Source: Natronobeatus ordinarius (GTDB taxonomy: Archaea > Halobacteriota > Halobacteria > Halobacteriales > Natrialbaceae). From it: a stretch of 64,000 nucleotides of DNA. Made by a program: the position numbers and the translations under genes. The DNA lies in NCBI RefSeq assembly GCF_024362485.1, contig NZ_CP101456.1, forward strand, positions 186,001 through 250,000. The letters are read 5' to 3'. The stretch's first letter is position 1, and each line of letters begins with the position of its first letter. Positions 25,620-35,671 of this stretch are shown here, piece after piece. The notes below the pieces were generated by a model. It did no database searches, had not been told where the DNA came from, and saw only the letters and a list, made by a program, of their open reading frames with translations.

Positions 25620-26282
25620 TCAGATGTAGCCCAGCGCGTCCTCGATCCGGCCCAGTTCCGGGCCCGTCGTGTCCTCCCCGACGACGTAGCCCGACTCGTT
25701 GGCGATCAGGCCCGAACCGACGAGTGGCGCGCCGTAGTTGATCGTGCCGACGTCGGCGCGGACGTCGAGGACGTCCTCGAGATGATCGAGTTCGGCGTCG
25801 GTCGCCTTCGGGTGACAGAGCACGCCCGCGTTGGTCGCGACGGCGGCAGTGCCGACCGTGCGAACGCCCGCGAGGTCGCCCCGGTCGACGGGCACCTCGA
25901 GCGTCTCTTTGACGACCTGGATCGCTTCCCGGGTGAGGTCGGAGTGGACGTAGGCCCCGTAGTCGTTCGCGAGGACGACGTTTCCAGCGGCGTTGATACT
26001 GCCCGGGAGTTCGGCGATCGGGAGCTCGACGAGCTCCTCGAGGCGCTCGCGCTCGTAGTCGAGAACACGGCTGCTGACGAGCAGGCCGTTCTCGTTGCCG
26101 GTGGCGAGCGCGCCGACCGTCGAGGCGCCCCCGACGGTCGTCGGATGGACGGGAACCTCGAGTTCGTCCTCGAGTTCGGCGCGCAGGTCGTCGTCGACGT
26201 CGGGCCGGACGAGGGCGCAGTCGTTCGTCGCGCGTGCGAAGACGCCGACGTACGCCGAGCCGGCGAAGGCGGCGCGGAGCAA
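25620..26282 (-). CDS. eif6: Translation initiation factor 6
   Basis: 220 residues of the pentein-fold anti-association factor that binds the large ribosomal subunit. The N-terminus [20 protein letters not shown] is as expected, and five pseudo-repeats with [27 protein letters not shown] and NESGYVVG can be picked out. The start codon is TTG, one base after the stop of rpl31e. A TTG start fits because no ATG or GTG precedes the conserved first residues in this frame. Confidence 0.95.
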   Translation of the reverse strand: MLRAAFAGSAYVGVFARATNDCALVRPDVDDDLRAELEDELEVPVHPTTVGGASTVGALATGNENGLLVSSRVLDYERERLEELVELPIAELPGSINAAGNVVLANDYGAYVHSDLTREAIQVVKETLEVPVDRGDLAGVRTVGTAAVATNAGVLCHPKATDAELDHLEDVLDVRADVGTINYGAPLVGSGLIANESGYVVGEDTTGPELGRIEDALGYI

Positions 26283-26283
26283 G

Positions 26284-26562
26284 TTACTCGGCGAATTCGG
26301 CTTCGACGACCGATTCGCCCGCCTCGTCGAAGCGTGCCGCGCGGACGCGGAGCTTCCGTGGTGGGTTCGAGCGGCCGTTCGCCCAGATGGCCTCGTTGAT
26401 CGAGGGGTCGAGCCGGATCGCTCCTTCGTCGACCGCGAAGTGTTTCGCGAGGTGTGCGCGGACGATCGTCATCGCCCGGTCGGCCGCCTCGTGGTTCGCT
26501 CCAGCTTTCACGTCTCGGAGCGGGACCGTGACGACCCGCTCTTCGAAATCACTTGCACTCAT
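26284..26562 (-). CDS. rpl31e: 50S ribosomal protein L31e
   Basis: 92 residues: [15 protein letters not shown] near the start and [20 protein letters not shown] in the middle are diagnostic of eL31. It lies at the exit-tunnel rim of the large subunit. Its ATG shares a base with the stop of rpl39e (TAATG), so the trio rpl39e-rpl31e-eif6 is translationally coupled. Confidence 0.97.
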   Translation of the reverse strand: MSASDFEERVVTVPLRDVKAGANHEAADRAMTIVRAHLAKHFAVDEGAIRLDPSINEAIWANGRSNPPRKLRVRAARFDEAGESVVEAEFAE

Positions 26563-26714
26563 TATTCGTCAGTGTCGCTGCGCCGCCAGTTGCGCTGCTT
26601 GTGGTTTCGCACCGTGTTCATGTCGGTCTTCAGCATGACCCACGCCGGAACCCGGCTGTTCTGCTTCTCGAGTTTGGCAAGCCGCTTTTTCTTGCCCTTC
26701 GACTTCTTGCCCAT
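26562..26714 (-). CDS. rpl39e: 50S ribosomal protein L39e
   Basis: 50 residues, very basic: [19 protein letters not shown], then PAWVMLKT and [15 protein letters not shown]. This is the complete eL39, which lines the exit tunnel. It is the first gene of the rpl39e-rpl31e-eif6 operon. A TTTTAAG promoter element on the minus strand lies about 30 bases before the ATG. Confidence 0.96.
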   Translation of the reverse strand: MGKKSKGKKKRLAKLEKQNSRVPAWVMLKTDMNTVRNHKQRNWRRSDTDE

Positions 26715-26740
26715 AGTGGCCGGACGTAGCCCACGCTGGC

Positions 26741-26748
26741 TTAAAATC
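26741..26748 (-). promoter_or_regulatory. TATA element of the rpl39e operon
   Basis: GATTTTAA on the minus strand, about 30 bases before the rpl39e ATG, giving a leaderless transcript. The rest of 26750-27009 contains no gene, only the opposite-strand promoter (ACCTTTACC) of the next gene. Confidence 0.5.
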
Positions 26749-27009
26749 TTGTCCATCTGGGCGGATGGCCGCTCGACACACCGCGTCGGCCGGAGCCGTG
26801 GGCAGTTCCGGCCGCTGTCGCAGTGCGTTACAGTAGCCACTGAACGTCGATGCCCACCTGCTCGCGACTCAGCGGTCAGTACTGGCCGTTTCGCTGCGAG
26901 CAGTGTGTAACCCGTTTCAGTTGTGACCTAGGTCGTTCGAAGACGTCGACGCTCGTCGGCGCCCGTCGAATCCTACACCTTTACCACCGATACGGACCGC
27001 AGTACAGCC

Positions 27010-28650
27010 ATGAAGGTTGCTAACGAGATTATCACGTGTCTGGTGTCGAACGACATCGAGACGCTGTTTGGAATCCCCGGGAAGCAGTCGCTGCCGCTGA
27101 ACGAGAGCATCAGCGAACGAGACGACATCGAGTTCGTCATGGCCCGACACGAGACCGCCGTCTCACACCAGGCGTGGGGATACGCGGAGACGAGTGGGAA
27201 GCTGGCTGCGACGGTCGTCATCCCCGGACCCGGAGACATGAACGCGATGAACGGGCTGAAGAACGCGTTGAACGACTGCACGCCGCTCGTACACATCGCG
27301 GTCGAGACCGAACCCGAGATCCGGGGCGGGGACGGGATTCACGAGACGCCGCCGGACACCTACGACAACGTCGTTAAAGAGAACGTCACCGTCGAGACGC
27401 CCCAGAGCACCGTCGCCGAACTGCAACGGGCGATCGACGTGGCGCGCACGCCCCCGATGGGTCCCGTCCGCGTCGGAATTCCGAAAAACTTCCTCAAGAT
27501 GGACGTCGAGCTCGCCGAACCCGGCGAGACCGAGCGACGATCGGTCGCCACCGCTCCCGGAACGAAGGTCGAACGCGCCGCCGACCTCCTCGCGGACGCG
27601 TCGGCACCGATCGTCATCGCCGGTGGCGGCGTCCGAGCGTCGAACGCGAGCGACGAACTGCGACGCGTCGCCGAGCGCCTCGAGGCGCCGGTCGTGCTCA
27701 CGTACAAGGGGAAGGCGGTGTTTCCCGACGATCACGAGCTCGCCGGCGGCGTCCTCTGTGGCGCCACCGGGACGGCCCAGAAAGCGCTCATCGCCGAGTC
27801 GGACGCCGCGCTGGCCGTCGGCACCGACCTCGACGCGGTGACCATGCAACACTGGACGATCGACATCCCGTCCGACCTCGTTCACGTGACGCTCGAGGCG
27901 AGCGACGTCGGGAGAGGCTACGAGCCGGCAGTCGGCATCGTCGCCGACGCCGAACAGACGCTCGAGGCGCTCGACGACGCCCTCGCCGACCGATCGATCG
28001 ACGGCACTGGGGGAGAGCGCGCACGAGCGGCGCGCGACGCGGTCGACGACCGGCTCTCGGCGTTGCGCGCGGTGACGGACGCGCCCCTGACGTCCGTGAG
28101 CGCGCTCGAGGCGATCCGGGAGGGGACGCCCCGCGACGCCATCGTCGCCGTCGACGCCGGTGGGTTCCGACTGTGGGGGCTTCTCACGTTCCCGACGTAC
28201 GAACCACGAAAGTACGTCAATCCGGGCTCGTGGGCGACGATGGGGTCGGGGCTGCCCTCGGCGATCGGTGCGAAGAAGGCGAACCCAGACCAGGACGTGG
28301 TGGCGCTCACCGGCGACGGTGGGTTGCTCATGTGTCTGCACGAGCTCCACACGCTGGTTGGTGAAGGGATCGACGTGACGGTGGTCGTGCTGAACAACAG
28401 CGACTACGCGATCATCAGCGAGGAGGCGGGCCGAAACTACCGGATGGAGCCGGGAGAGTACGGGTGGGAGTCGGCGCCGGTCTCGTACGCGACGGTTGCA
28501 GAGGGGCTCGGACTGGAGGCGATGCGCGCCGAAACCACCGACGACGTCGCGGCGACCGTCGCCGAGGCGATCGACAGCGAGGGGCCGACGCTCGTCGAGA
28601 TCCCGACCGATCCAGCGGAGCCCCAGGCGAGCGTCTTCATGAACGAGTAG
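27010..28650 (+). CDS. Thiamine-diphosphate enzyme (acetolactate synthase-like)
   Basis: 546 residues with the three-domain POX/ALS layout. The N-terminal pyrimidine domain has the catalytic Glu in MARHETAVSHQAWGYAE. A central FAD/Rossmann-like domain follows, and the C-terminal diphosphate domain has LTGDGGLLMCLHEL and NNSDYAII. Haloarchaea have several such paralogues, and the usual regulatory ilvN partner is not adjacent, so this may be a decarboxylase or oxidase rather than a biosynthetic acetolactate synthase. The substrate is open. The TATA-like ACCTTTACC lies about 30 bases upstream. Confidence 0.88.
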   Translation: MKVANEIITCLVSNDIETLFGIPGKQSLPLNESISERDDIEFVMARHETAVSHQAWGYAETSGKLAATVVIPGPGDMNAMNGLKNALNDCTPLVHIAVETEPEIRGGDGIHETPPDTYDNVVKENVTVETPQSTVAELQRAIDVARTPPMGPVRVGIPKNFLKMDVELAEPGETERRSVATAPGTKVERAADLLADASAPIVIAGGGVRASNASDELRRVAERLEAPVVLTYKGKAVFPDDHELAGGVLCGATGTAQKALIAESDAALAVGTDLDAVTMQHWTIDIPSDLVHVTLEASDVGRGYEPAVGIVADAEQTLEALDDALADRSIDGTGGERARAARDAVDDRLSALRAVTDAPLTSVSALEAIREGTPRDAIVAVDAGGFRLWGLLTFPTYEPRKYVNPGSWATMGSGLPSAIGAKKANPDQDVVALTGDGGLLMCLHELHTLVGEGIDVTVVVLNNSDYAIISEEAGRNYRMEPGEYGWESAPVSYATVAEGLGLEAMRAETTDDVAATVAEAIDSEGPTLVEIPTDPAEPQASVFMNE

Positions 28651-28691
28651 TGGGTCATCACACCCCAACTGGCGAGTCGAACTCGCGCCGG

Positions 28692-29288
28692 TCACTCCCC
28701 GGCCGTCGACTCGAGGGCCGACTCGAGTTCGTCCTCGACGCGCTCGAGCACCGCGTCGGGCGACCGGCTGGCGTCGACGCGAACGAACCGGTCGAGATCG
28801 CGCTCGAGTAGCCGTTCGTAGTTCTCGCGAACCGACGCGAGATACTCCGCGTGTTCGAACTTGTTGGTCGCCCCCGCACGTTCGGCCGCCGTTTCCGGGC
28901 CGAGGTCGAAGTAGATCGTCAGGTCGGGGTCGATCGTGAACGGGCGGTGGACGTCCATCACGTACTGCACTGGATCGGCGAGGACGCCCTCGAGGGTCGC
29001 CCCCTGGTAGGCGTACCGGGAGTCCGAATAGCGGTCAGAGATGACGAGGTCGCCGGCTTCGAGGGCGGGTTCGATCAGCCGCGAGAGGTGATCGGCGTGG
29101 TCGGCGGTGTAGAGGAAGAGTTCGGCGAGGGGGTCGGCGTCGTCGTCGGCGATCGAGCGGTAGACGGCGTCGCCGTACCACGAGGTCGTTGGCTCGCGGG
29201 TGAACGTCGCGTCCGGGTACGTGTCGTGAAGCGCCTCCCAGACCGTCGTCTTGCCGCTGCCGTCGATCCCCTCGAGCGTGACGAGCAT
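28692..29288 (-). CDS. tmk: Thymidylate kinase
   Basis: 198 residues. It has the P-loop GIDGSGKTT, the DR(Y/H) motif in [14 protein letters not shown] and the TREPTTSW region. It phosphorylates dTMP to dTDP for DNA synthesis. [10 protein letters not shown] is the natural start; the nine codons upstream in the open frame are not family-like. It is divergent from the NDUFA9-like gene. Confidence 0.95.
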   Translation of the reverse strand: MLVTLEGIDGSGKTTVWEALHDTYPDATFTREPTTSWYGDAVYRSIADDDADPLAELFLYTADHADHLSRLIEPALEAGDLVISDRYSDSRYAYQGATLEGVLADPVQYVMDVHRPFTIDPDLTIYFDLGPETAAERAGATNKFEHAEYLASVRENYERLLERDLDRFVRVDASRSPDAVLERVEDELESALESTAGE

Positions 29289-29388
29289 GCCCGTGAATCG
29301 CGGTGGAGGGTACAAGGATGTGTCGGGCTGACGGGACGGACGACCGCAGCCTCTCGCTGGCGGCCCCGACCTTACAGTGTAGCCGCGC

Positions 29389-29396
29389 AGTTATTT
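29389..29396 (+). promoter_or_regulatory. TATA element of the NDUFA9-like gene
   Basis: GTTATTTA centred about 29 bases before the ATG at 29422, the usual leaderless spacing. Confidence 0.45.
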
Positions 29397-29421
29397 ACCG
29401 CTCCGAGTACATATCTCGGAT

Positions 29422-30333
29422 ATGAAGGTACTCGTCGCGGGCGGAACCGGATTCATCGGACGGCACCTCTGTGCGGAGCTGGTCGACCGGGGCCACGAGG
29501 TGACGGCGCTCGCACGCGATCCCGACGTATCGGGCCTTCCCGCAGGAGTGAAGACCGCGATGGGTGACGCAACCGCGTACGACTCGATCGCGGGGCCGGT
29601 CGCCGACCACGACGCGGTCGTCAACCTCGTCTCGCTCTCGCCGCTGTTCGAGCCCCCGGCGGGAACCTCCCACGAGGAGGTCCACCTCGGCGGAACCGAG
29701 AACCTCGTGCGCGCCGCCGAGGCGGGCGGTACGTCGCGATTCGTCCAGATGAGCGGCCTCGACGCGGACCCGAACGCGAAGACGGCCTATCTCCGGGCGA
29801 AGGGGAAGGCCGAGCAGGTCGTTCGCGAGTCGAACCTCGAGTGGACGATCGTTCGGCCCTCGGTGGTCTTCGGCGAGGGCGAGGAGTTCGTCCCGTTCAC
29901 GAAAAAGCTGACGACGCCGTACGTGACCGGCCTGCCGGGTGGCGGGGAGACGCGTTTTCAGCCCATCTACGTGGACGACCTCGTCCCGATGCTCGCGGAC
30001 GCCCTCGAGGTCGACGACCACGTCGGGCAGACCTACGAGGTGGCCGGCCCACAGGTGGTGACGCTCGCTGACGTGGCGGAACTCGCCTACGAGGCCGAAG
30101 GGAAGTCCGTGTCAGTGCTCCCGGTCCCGATGCCGGTGGCGAAACTCGGGCTCGCGGTCGCGGGCCCGATTCCGTTCGTCCCGTTCGGCCCCGACCAGGC
30201 GCGTTCGCTCGAGCTCGACAACACCGTCATCGAGAACGACGTGACCGCTTTCGGCCGGACCGAAGCAGAACTGACGACGCTCCGTGAGTACCTCGGCATC
30301 GACCGTCCAGTCGCAGCTCGCGGCGGAAGCTGA
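29422..30333 (+). CDS. NDUFA9-like NAD(P)H-binding epimerase-fold protein
   Basis: 303 residues of the atypical short-chain dehydrogenase family. The Rossmann motif is VLVAGGTGFIGRHLCAEL. The usual YxxxK is altered (LDADPNAKTAYLRAKGKAEQ, Tyr and Lys present with unusual spacing), followed by TIVRPSVVFGEGEEF. This is the complex I NDUFA9 subfamily, thought to be a structural or regulatory NADPH-binding protein; in archaea the function is untested. Confidence 0.85.
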   Translation: MKVLVAGGTGFIGRHLCAELVDRGHEVTALARDPDVSGLPAGVKTAMGDATAYDSIAGPVADHDAVVNLVSLSPLFEPPAGTSHEEVHLGGTENLVRAAEAGGTSRFVQMSGLDADPNAKTAYLRAKGKAEQVVRESNLEWTIVRPSVVFGEGEEFVPFTKKLTTPYVTGLPGGGETRFQPIYVDDLVPMLADALEVDDHVGQTYEVAGPQVVTLADVAELAYEAEGKSVSVLPVPMPVAKLGLAVAGPIPFVPFGPDQARSLELDNTVIENDVTAFGRTEAELTTLREYLGIDRPVAARGGS

Positions 30334-30555
30334 CGGCGTGAGGAACGAATCCGACCGGACGAATCGGGCTAGCTACATATATAAAACGCGAGTCGGTACA
30401 GGTAGCCGTCGGTCTGCGAAGCGGCGCCAACAGCGCCAGACGGCCACGCTATCGGACGGTCGCGAGGACGTCCACGGTTTCGTGAAATTCAATTCATCAC
30501 AAGCTTTATGTCCCCTTTCGCTCTGTCTCAATGCAACGGAGCCCCCTGACTAACA

Positions 30556-31740
30556 ATGAAGCTGGCGATGATCGGATTCGGACAGGCCGGTGGGAAAATC
30601 GTCGATCGATTTCTCGGGTACGACGAGCGAACGGGTAGCAAGATCGTCCGTGCGGCGATCGCCGTCAACTCGGCGAAAGCAGACCTCATGGGTCTCGAGA
30701 AGATCCCACAGGAGAATCGCGTCCTCATCGGCCAGGCCCGGGTGAAGGGCCACGGCGTCGGTGCGGACAACGAACTCGGCGCGGAGATCGCCGAGGAGGA
30801 CATTGACGAGATCCAGAACGCGATCGATCAGATCCCGACCCACGAAGTCGACGCGTTCCTGATCGTCGCCGGGATGGGCGGCGGAACGGGCTCGGGCGGT
30901 GCGCCCGTCCTCGCGAAACACCTCAAGCGCATCTACACCATCCCGGTCTACGGACTCGGCGTCCTGCCGGGAACGGACGAAGGTGGCATCTACACGCTGA
31001 ACGCCGCCCGCTCGTTCCAGACGTTCGTCCGCGAGGTGGACAACCTGATGGTGTTCGATAACGACTCCTGGCGCAGCGCCGGCGAGTCCGTCGAGGGCGG
31101 CTACGACCAGATCAACGAGGAGATCGTTCGTCGCTTCGGCATCCTCTTTGGCGCCGGCGAGGTCGGCGAGGGACAGGACGTCGCCGAGAGCGTCGTCGAC
31201 TCTTCGGAGATCATCAACACGCTCTCGGGCGGCGGCGTCTCCACTGTCGGCTACGCCTCCGAAGAAGTCGATCTCAACACCGGCGGAGGGCTCCTCTCTC
31301 GGTTCACGAACAACGGTGGCGGCGGGATCGACGACGAACTCGACGCCGCGAACACGACGAACCGCATCACGAGCCTCGTGCGCAAGGCCGCCCTCGGGCG
31401 ACTCACCCTCCCCTGTGAGATCGAAGGAGCCGAGCGCGCCCTGCTCGTTCTCGCCGGGCCGAGTGAGTACCTGAACCGGAAAGGAATTGAGCGCGGCCGG
31501 AAGTGGCTCGAAGAGGAAACCGGCAGCATGGAGGTCCGTGGTGGCGACTTCCCCCGGGAGGTTCCGGAGGTATCCGCGGCAATCCTGCTCGCCGGCGTCA
31601 CGAACGTCCCGCGCATCAAACGCCTCCAGCAGGTCGCGATCGAAGCCCAGGACAACATCGAAGAGATCCAGGCCGAAAGTCAGGAGAACCTAGAGAGCCT
31701 CGTCGACGACGGCGAGGACGAACTCGAGCCGTTGTTCTAA
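30556..31740 (+). CDS. cetZ: CetZ tubulin-like cell-shape GTPase
   Basis: 394 residues. It has the tubulin/FtsZ GTP-binding G-box GMGGGTGSGGAPV (108-114 core) and starts MKLAMIGFGQAGGKIVD, as in CetZ rather than FtsZ. CetZ proteins control cell shape and motility in haloarchaea instead of division. The C-terminal end is acidic (ENLESLVDDGEDELEPLF). A TATA element (GCTTTATG, 30503-30510) lies about 50 bases upstream, so there is a short leader with GGAG 13 bases before the ATG. Confidence 0.94.
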   Translation: MKLAMIGFGQAGGKIVDRFLGYDERTGSKIVRAAIAVNSAKADLMGLEKIPQENRVLIGQARVKGHGVGADNELGAEIAEEDIDEIQNAIDQIPTHEVDAFLIVAGMGGGTGSGGAPVLAKHLKRIYTIPVYGLGVLPGTDEGGIYTLNAARSFQTFVREVDNLMVFDNDSWRSAGESVEGGYDQINEEIVRRFGILFGAGEVGEGQDVAESVVDSSEIINTLSGGGVSTVGYASEEVDLNTGGGLLSRFTNNGGGGIDDELDAANTTNRITSLVRKAALGRLTLPCEIEGAERALLVLAGPSEYLNRKGIERGRKWLEEETGSMEVRGGDFPREVPEVSAAILLAGVTNVPRIKRLQQVAIEAQDNIEEIQAESQENLESLVDDGEDELEPLF

Positions 31741-31830
31741 CGACGTTTTTCTCCACGTCCGATCACGCTCGAGTCGCCAGCGACGGTCGCTTCGACGCGT
31801 TTTTGCCCGTGTGTCGGCAACTCAGTCGAG

Positions 31831-32484
31831 ATGCACGTCGTCGTTCCGTTCGCCGTCGACGCGCCGAAGACGCGCCTTTCGTCCGTCCTCGAGCCACGCG
31901 AGCGCGTCGCGTTCGCTCGAGCAATGCTCGCGGACGTCCAGTCGGCGATCCGGCAAACGGGACGCGAACCGACGGTGCTGGCGACGGCTCCCGCCGACGT
32001 CGAGTCGCCGGTCGTCGTCGACGACCGGCCGCTCGACGACGCAGTCAACGCCGTCCTCGCGTCGGCGACGGAGCCGGTCGCGGTCGTGATGGCCGACCTC
32101 GCGCTGGCGACGTCCGATGCGCTCGAGGGACTGTTCGCGGCCGACGGCGACGTCGTACTCGTGCCGGGACGCGGCGGCGGCACGAACGCGTTCGTCGCCC
32201 GCCACCCGGCGTTTCGCGTCGACTACCACGGCGCCTCCTACCGGGATCATCGGCGGATCGCGCACGACCTCGACGCCGAGCTCGAGACGGTGGACTCGTT
32301 TCGACTCTCGACCGACGTCGACGAACCCGCCGACCTCGTCGAGGTGCTCCTCCACGGCGGGGAGCGCTCGCGGACGTTCCTCGAGGACGCTGGCTTTCGC
32401 CTGGAGACGACCGATGGTCGGGTGACGGTGAGTCGAGACACCGATCGAAACGCGGCTATCGACTCACGGGGGAACTCGACGTGA
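31831..32484 (+). CDS. cofC: 2-phospho-L-lactate guanylyltransferase CofC
   Basis: 217 residues. It has [20 protein letters not shown] at the start (nucleotide-binding motif PxKxRLs) and [16 protein letters not shown] in the middle. The enzyme makes lactyl-2-diphospho-5'-guanosine, an intermediate of coenzyme F420. It follows cetZ by 90 bases on the same strand. In many haloarchaea cofG comes next; here a gene-free gap and an opposite-strand phosphatase follow instead. The last 30 residues are extended and polar. Confidence 0.9.
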   Translation: MHVVVPFAVDAPKTRLSSVLEPRERVAFARAMLADVQSAIRQTGREPTVLATAPADVESPVVVDDRPLDDAVNAVLASATEPVAVVMADLALATSDALEGLFAADGDVVLVPGRGGGTNAFVARHPAFRVDYHGASYRDHRRIAHDLDAELETVDSFRLSTDVDEPADLVEVLLHGGERSRTFLEDAGFRLETTDGRVTVSRDTDRNAAIDSRGNST

Positions 32485-32622
32485 GACGCTCGAGTCGATA
32501 GAGTCGCCGTACCGACCACTGGAGCTCTCGACACAGAAAAAATACCGACCAATCGAGTGGAAAAAACATACATTTAATATCCTCCGGTTCTTACCAATGA
32601 CTGGCGATCTGAGACACTGTCG

Positions 32623-32649
32623 CCACCCCCCCACCCCCCCAATCCCCCA
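32623..32649. repeat. Poly-C tract
   Basis: Three C runs separated by single or double other bases (CCACCCCCCCACCCCCCCAA then TCCCCC) in the gap between cofC and the PAP2 gene. Long homopolymers are uncommon in this genome. Confidence 0.85.
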
Positions 32650-32743
32650 CTTTTGCCGACGCAGCACGGGAAGTTGTGACGCCGAGTCGATGAGTGAGCA
32701 CCGTACCGGGGTCGGTTAACGGTCACGTCGAGCGATTGCTCGT

Positions 32744-33664
32744 CTACGTCGATCGTCGGTCGGTCGGATCGATCGTGCGGCCGCGGAAGGGAAGTCGCTC
32801 CTGTAGCCACTCGACCGGTGGCCAATCGTTGAGCCGTTCGGCGACGACGGGAACGACGATGATCGCACCCGTCGCGGCCGCATAGCCAACGATTTCGACG
32901 CTCCAGTGGAGCCCCCAGAGGAGCGACGCCGCCCGGAGCGCGATCACGACCGGCAGACAGAGGTACGCGAGCAGGAGGATCGACGCCCCGTGCGGCCTGG
33001 TCAGGCGACCGTCGACGGCCGTCCAGGCGAGTGTCGCGCCGACCGAAGCGCCGATCGTCAACGTCGTGTACTCGGTCGAACCGAGGGCGAACGAGCCGGC
33101 GGCGATCACACCCGCGAGCGCGAACACGAAGCCGGGCTCGGGCTCGTCGTCCCGGATGACGAGCGCGACGAACAGCAGGCCGATCACCACGCCGACGACG
33201 ACGTCGCCGAGGTAGTGGACGCCGATGACGACCCGCGAGAACGCCACGAGGCCGATGATCGTTCCGGCAACCGCGTACCGCTGCCGTCGGCTCCCGGTGT
33301 CAGCGACGGCGGCCAGCGCGCCGTAGAAGGCCGCCGCCCCGAGCGCGTGAGCGCTCGGAAAGCTGTAGCCCGGATAGTTTTCGGGAGCGAACGCCAGCTC
33401 CGGACGCGGCCGCACGAAGATCCCTTTCATCCCGGCGCTGATCGCGAGCGCGCCGACCCCGATCGCGATCACGAGCGCCCGCTTTCGCTGGCGGGACTCG
33501 GCGCCGAACCAGTACAGCAGCGTCGCCAGGATCACCAGCGTCGCGCCGTCGCCGAGGTGGGTGACGAGTTCGAGGAACGTGATCGCGTGGTCGGGTAGCG
33601 CCGACCGAATCGCCTCGTTCGTCGACTCGTCGAACAGGACGCTCTCGAGCGTCGACCCTGTCAT
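32744..33664 (-). CDS. PAP2-family membrane phosphatase
   Basis: 306 residues with six or more membrane helices. The three PAP2 motifs are present: KGIFVRPRPELAF, FPSAHALGA (Ala in place of the usual Gly in PSGH) and SRVVIGVHYLGDVVVG with the catalytic His and Asp. Such proteins dephosphorylate lipid phosphates or undecaprenyl/dolichyl pyrophosphate on the outer face. The specific substrate is unknown. Confidence 0.88.
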   Translation of the reverse strand: MTGSTLESVLFDESTNEAIRSALPDHAITFLELVTHLGDGATLVILATLLYWFGAESRQRKRALVIAIGVGALAISAGMKGIFVRPRPELAFAPENYPGYSFPSAHALGAAAFYGALAAVADTGSRRQRYAVAGTIIGLVAFSRVVIGVHYLGDVVVGVVIGLLFVALVIRDDEPEPGFVFALAGVIAAGSFALGSTEYTTLTIGASVGATLAWTAVDGRLTRPHGASILLLAYLCLPVVIALRAASLLWGLHWSVEIVGYAAATGAIIVVPVVAERLNDWPPVEWLQERLPFRGRTIDPTDRRST

Positions 33665-33808
33665 GAACTCAATAGTCGGACAGAGGCCTCAATAAACGCC
33701 GTGATTGCGCAGTTGACACGACTGGAACCGTTCACAGAAGCCGACGGCGAGACGACGAGGGACACCGAGAAGACAAGACCTATCGGGGTACTGGTCCCAG
33801 GATGAGCC

Positions 33809-34759
33809 ATGAGCGAGCTCCGTGCGCCGGCCGAGACGGCCGTGTACCAGTGTCTGAACCTCGAGGAGGGAGAATCCTGTGTCATCGTCACTGACGACGA
33901 GCGCCTGCCGATCGGCGAGGCGTTGTACGAGGTGGCGAGCGAGCGCACCGACGACGCCGTGATCGTCCGGTACCCGCCGGGGGAGACCCACGGCGGCGAG
34001 CCGCCGGCGCCGGTTGCCGCGGCGATGGCCGGCGGCGACGTCGTCCTCGCGCCGACGACGAAGAGTCTGAGTCACACGCGCGCCCGAACGGACGCGAACG
34101 AGGCGGGTGCCCGCGTCGCCACCCTCCCCGGCATCACCGAGGAGGTGTTCACGACGGGGCTCGACGCCGACTACGAGTCGATCGCAGCCCACTGCGACGA
34201 CGTCCGCGAGCAGGTCGACGACGCCGAGGAGATCCGCGTCACGACCGACAGGGGTACCGACATCACGTTCGAGGTCGGCGACCGGGCGTTCCTCTCGGAC
34301 ACCGGCATCGTCCACGAGCCCGGTCAGATGTCGAACCTCCCCGCCGGCGAGGTGTTCGTCAGCCCCGAGACCGCCAACGGCACGTTCGTCGTCGACGGGA
34401 CGATGCGCCCGCACGGGTTGCTCGAGGACGACCAGGAGCTCACCTTCGAGGTCGAAGACGGCCTCGTCACGCACATCTCGGACGACGAGATCCGCGAGAC
34501 GGTCGAGAACGCGGCCGAGGAAGTGGGTGAGGCGGCGTACAACCTCGCCGAACTCGGCATCGGGACGAACGTCGCCGTCACCGAGCTCGTGGGGAGCGTC
34601 TTACTCGACGAGAAGGCCGCTGGCACCGTCCACATCGCGATCGGCGACGACGCGGGCATCGGCGGCGACGTCGAGGCGCCGATTCACCTGGATGGCATCC
34701 TCCGCGAGCCGACGGTGCTCGCCGACGGCGTGGAAGTCGAGCTCCCGCGAGCGGAGTAG
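33809..34759 (+). CDS. Aminopeptidase-like protein (M29 family)
   Basis: 316 residues. It contains the conserved stretches QMSNLPAGEVFVSPE, GDDAGIGGDVEAPIHLDG and an N-terminal Rossmann-like half. These match the haloarchaeal proteins called leucyl aminopeptidase or M29-like metallopeptidases. The metal ligands (Glu, His, Asp in these motifs) seem present, but relatives include non-peptidase dioxygenases, so the activity is not certain. Confidence 0.78.
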   Translation: MSELRAPAETAVYQCLNLEEGESCVIVTDDERLPIGEALYEVASERTDDAVIVRYPPGETHGGEPPAPVAAAMAGGDVVLAPTTKSLSHTRARTDANEAGARVATLPGITEEVFTTGLDADYESIAAHCDDVREQVDDAEEIRVTTDRGTDITFEVGDRAFLSDTGIVHEPGQMSNLPAGEVFVSPETANGTFVVDGTMRPHGLLEDDQELTFEVEDGLVTHISDDEIRETVENAAEEVGEAAYNLAELGIGTNVAVTELVGSVLLDEKAAGTVHIAIGDDAGIGGDVEAPIHLDGILREPTVLADGVEVELPRAE

Positions 34760-34816
34760 GAACGCCAAACGCTTCGATTCTCGAGTGTCCACCACCCAAG
34801 AGCCGCCGCCCTGGAC

Positions 34817-35617
34817 TCACCTGAGCGCCTCGGGCGGGTCGGGCAGCCGCTCCTGGTCTGCGGGGTCGTGGTGGACGATCACGTCGGCGTCGGTCAGCCG
34901 CGCCCGGTCGCGAACCGTCTGGATGGACTCGAGCGAGGCCTCGAGCGACCAGGCGAACGACGCGACGAGGCCGTTCTCGTAGCCCGGCCGGCTGTTGGCG
35001 ACGTCGGCGGCGAGGATCACGGTCGACGACTCGAGGTCGACCGCGAGCGACTGGTGGCCGGGGGTGTGTCCCGGCGTCGGGAACGCGACGACGCTGCCGT
35101 CGCCGAAGAGGTCGTACTCGCCCGTGATCGCAGTCACGTCGTACTCGTGGCTCCGAAGCGGCGAGAAGTCGCCCTCGAGATAGAACAGCGACTGGACGCC
35201 GTCGGGCCAGAACGCGTACCGCAGTTCCGCCTTCTGGACGATAAACTCGGCGTCGGGGAACGAGTCGATGTTCCCCGCGTGATCGGTGTGAAGGTGTGAG
35301 AGTACCACGTAGTCGACGTCGTCGGGTACGTAGCCCAGCGCCGCGAGGTGGTCGGTCGGCGATTGGCCGACCTCGAGGTCGAGCGTCTCGAGCAACTCGA
35401 CCATGTGCGGCGCGCCGTTCGGGCCGTACGTCGTCGGGTCGGCCGCCATCTCGCGGCTAACCCCCGTGTCGAAGAGGACGAGTCCCTCGGGGTGCTCGAG
35501 CAAATAACACGGACACCAGCCGGGGTAGGGCTCACCCGGCTGCTGGAGCTGCGTCGCGGCGCTGTAATCGAGGGTCCACTCGGCGGTGTTCAGGCGATAG
35601 AGGCTGGTAACTGTCAC
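34817..35617 (-). CDS. Metallo-beta-lactamase fold hydrolase, lactonase-like
   Basis: 266 residues. It has the metal motif HLHTDHAGN, a second ligand His in FPTPGHTPGHQSL, Asp in ILAADVANS and the last His in HHDPADQ. The pattern is closest to AiiA-type N-acyl-homoserine lactonases. In haloarchaea the natural substrate is unknown. It is convergent with the aminopeptidase gene. Confidence 0.85.
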   Translation of the reverse strand: MTVTSLYRLNTAEWTLDYSAATQLQQPGEPYPGWCPCYLLEHPEGLVLFDTGVSREMAADPTTYGPNGAPHMVELLETLDLEVGQSPTDHLAALGYVPDDVDYVVLSHLHTDHAGNIDSFPDAEFIVQKAELRYAFWPDGVQSLFYLEGDFSPLRSHEYDVTAITGEYDLFGDGSVVAFPTPGHTPGHQSLAVDLESSTVILAADVANSRPGYENGLVASFAWSLEASLESIQTVRDRARLTDADVIVHHDPADQERLPDPPEALR

Positions 35618-35671
35618 TGGTGAGTTCTTCGCTCGAGCAACTATAAGGGTATGTGCTACCGAAGGCCAGAC

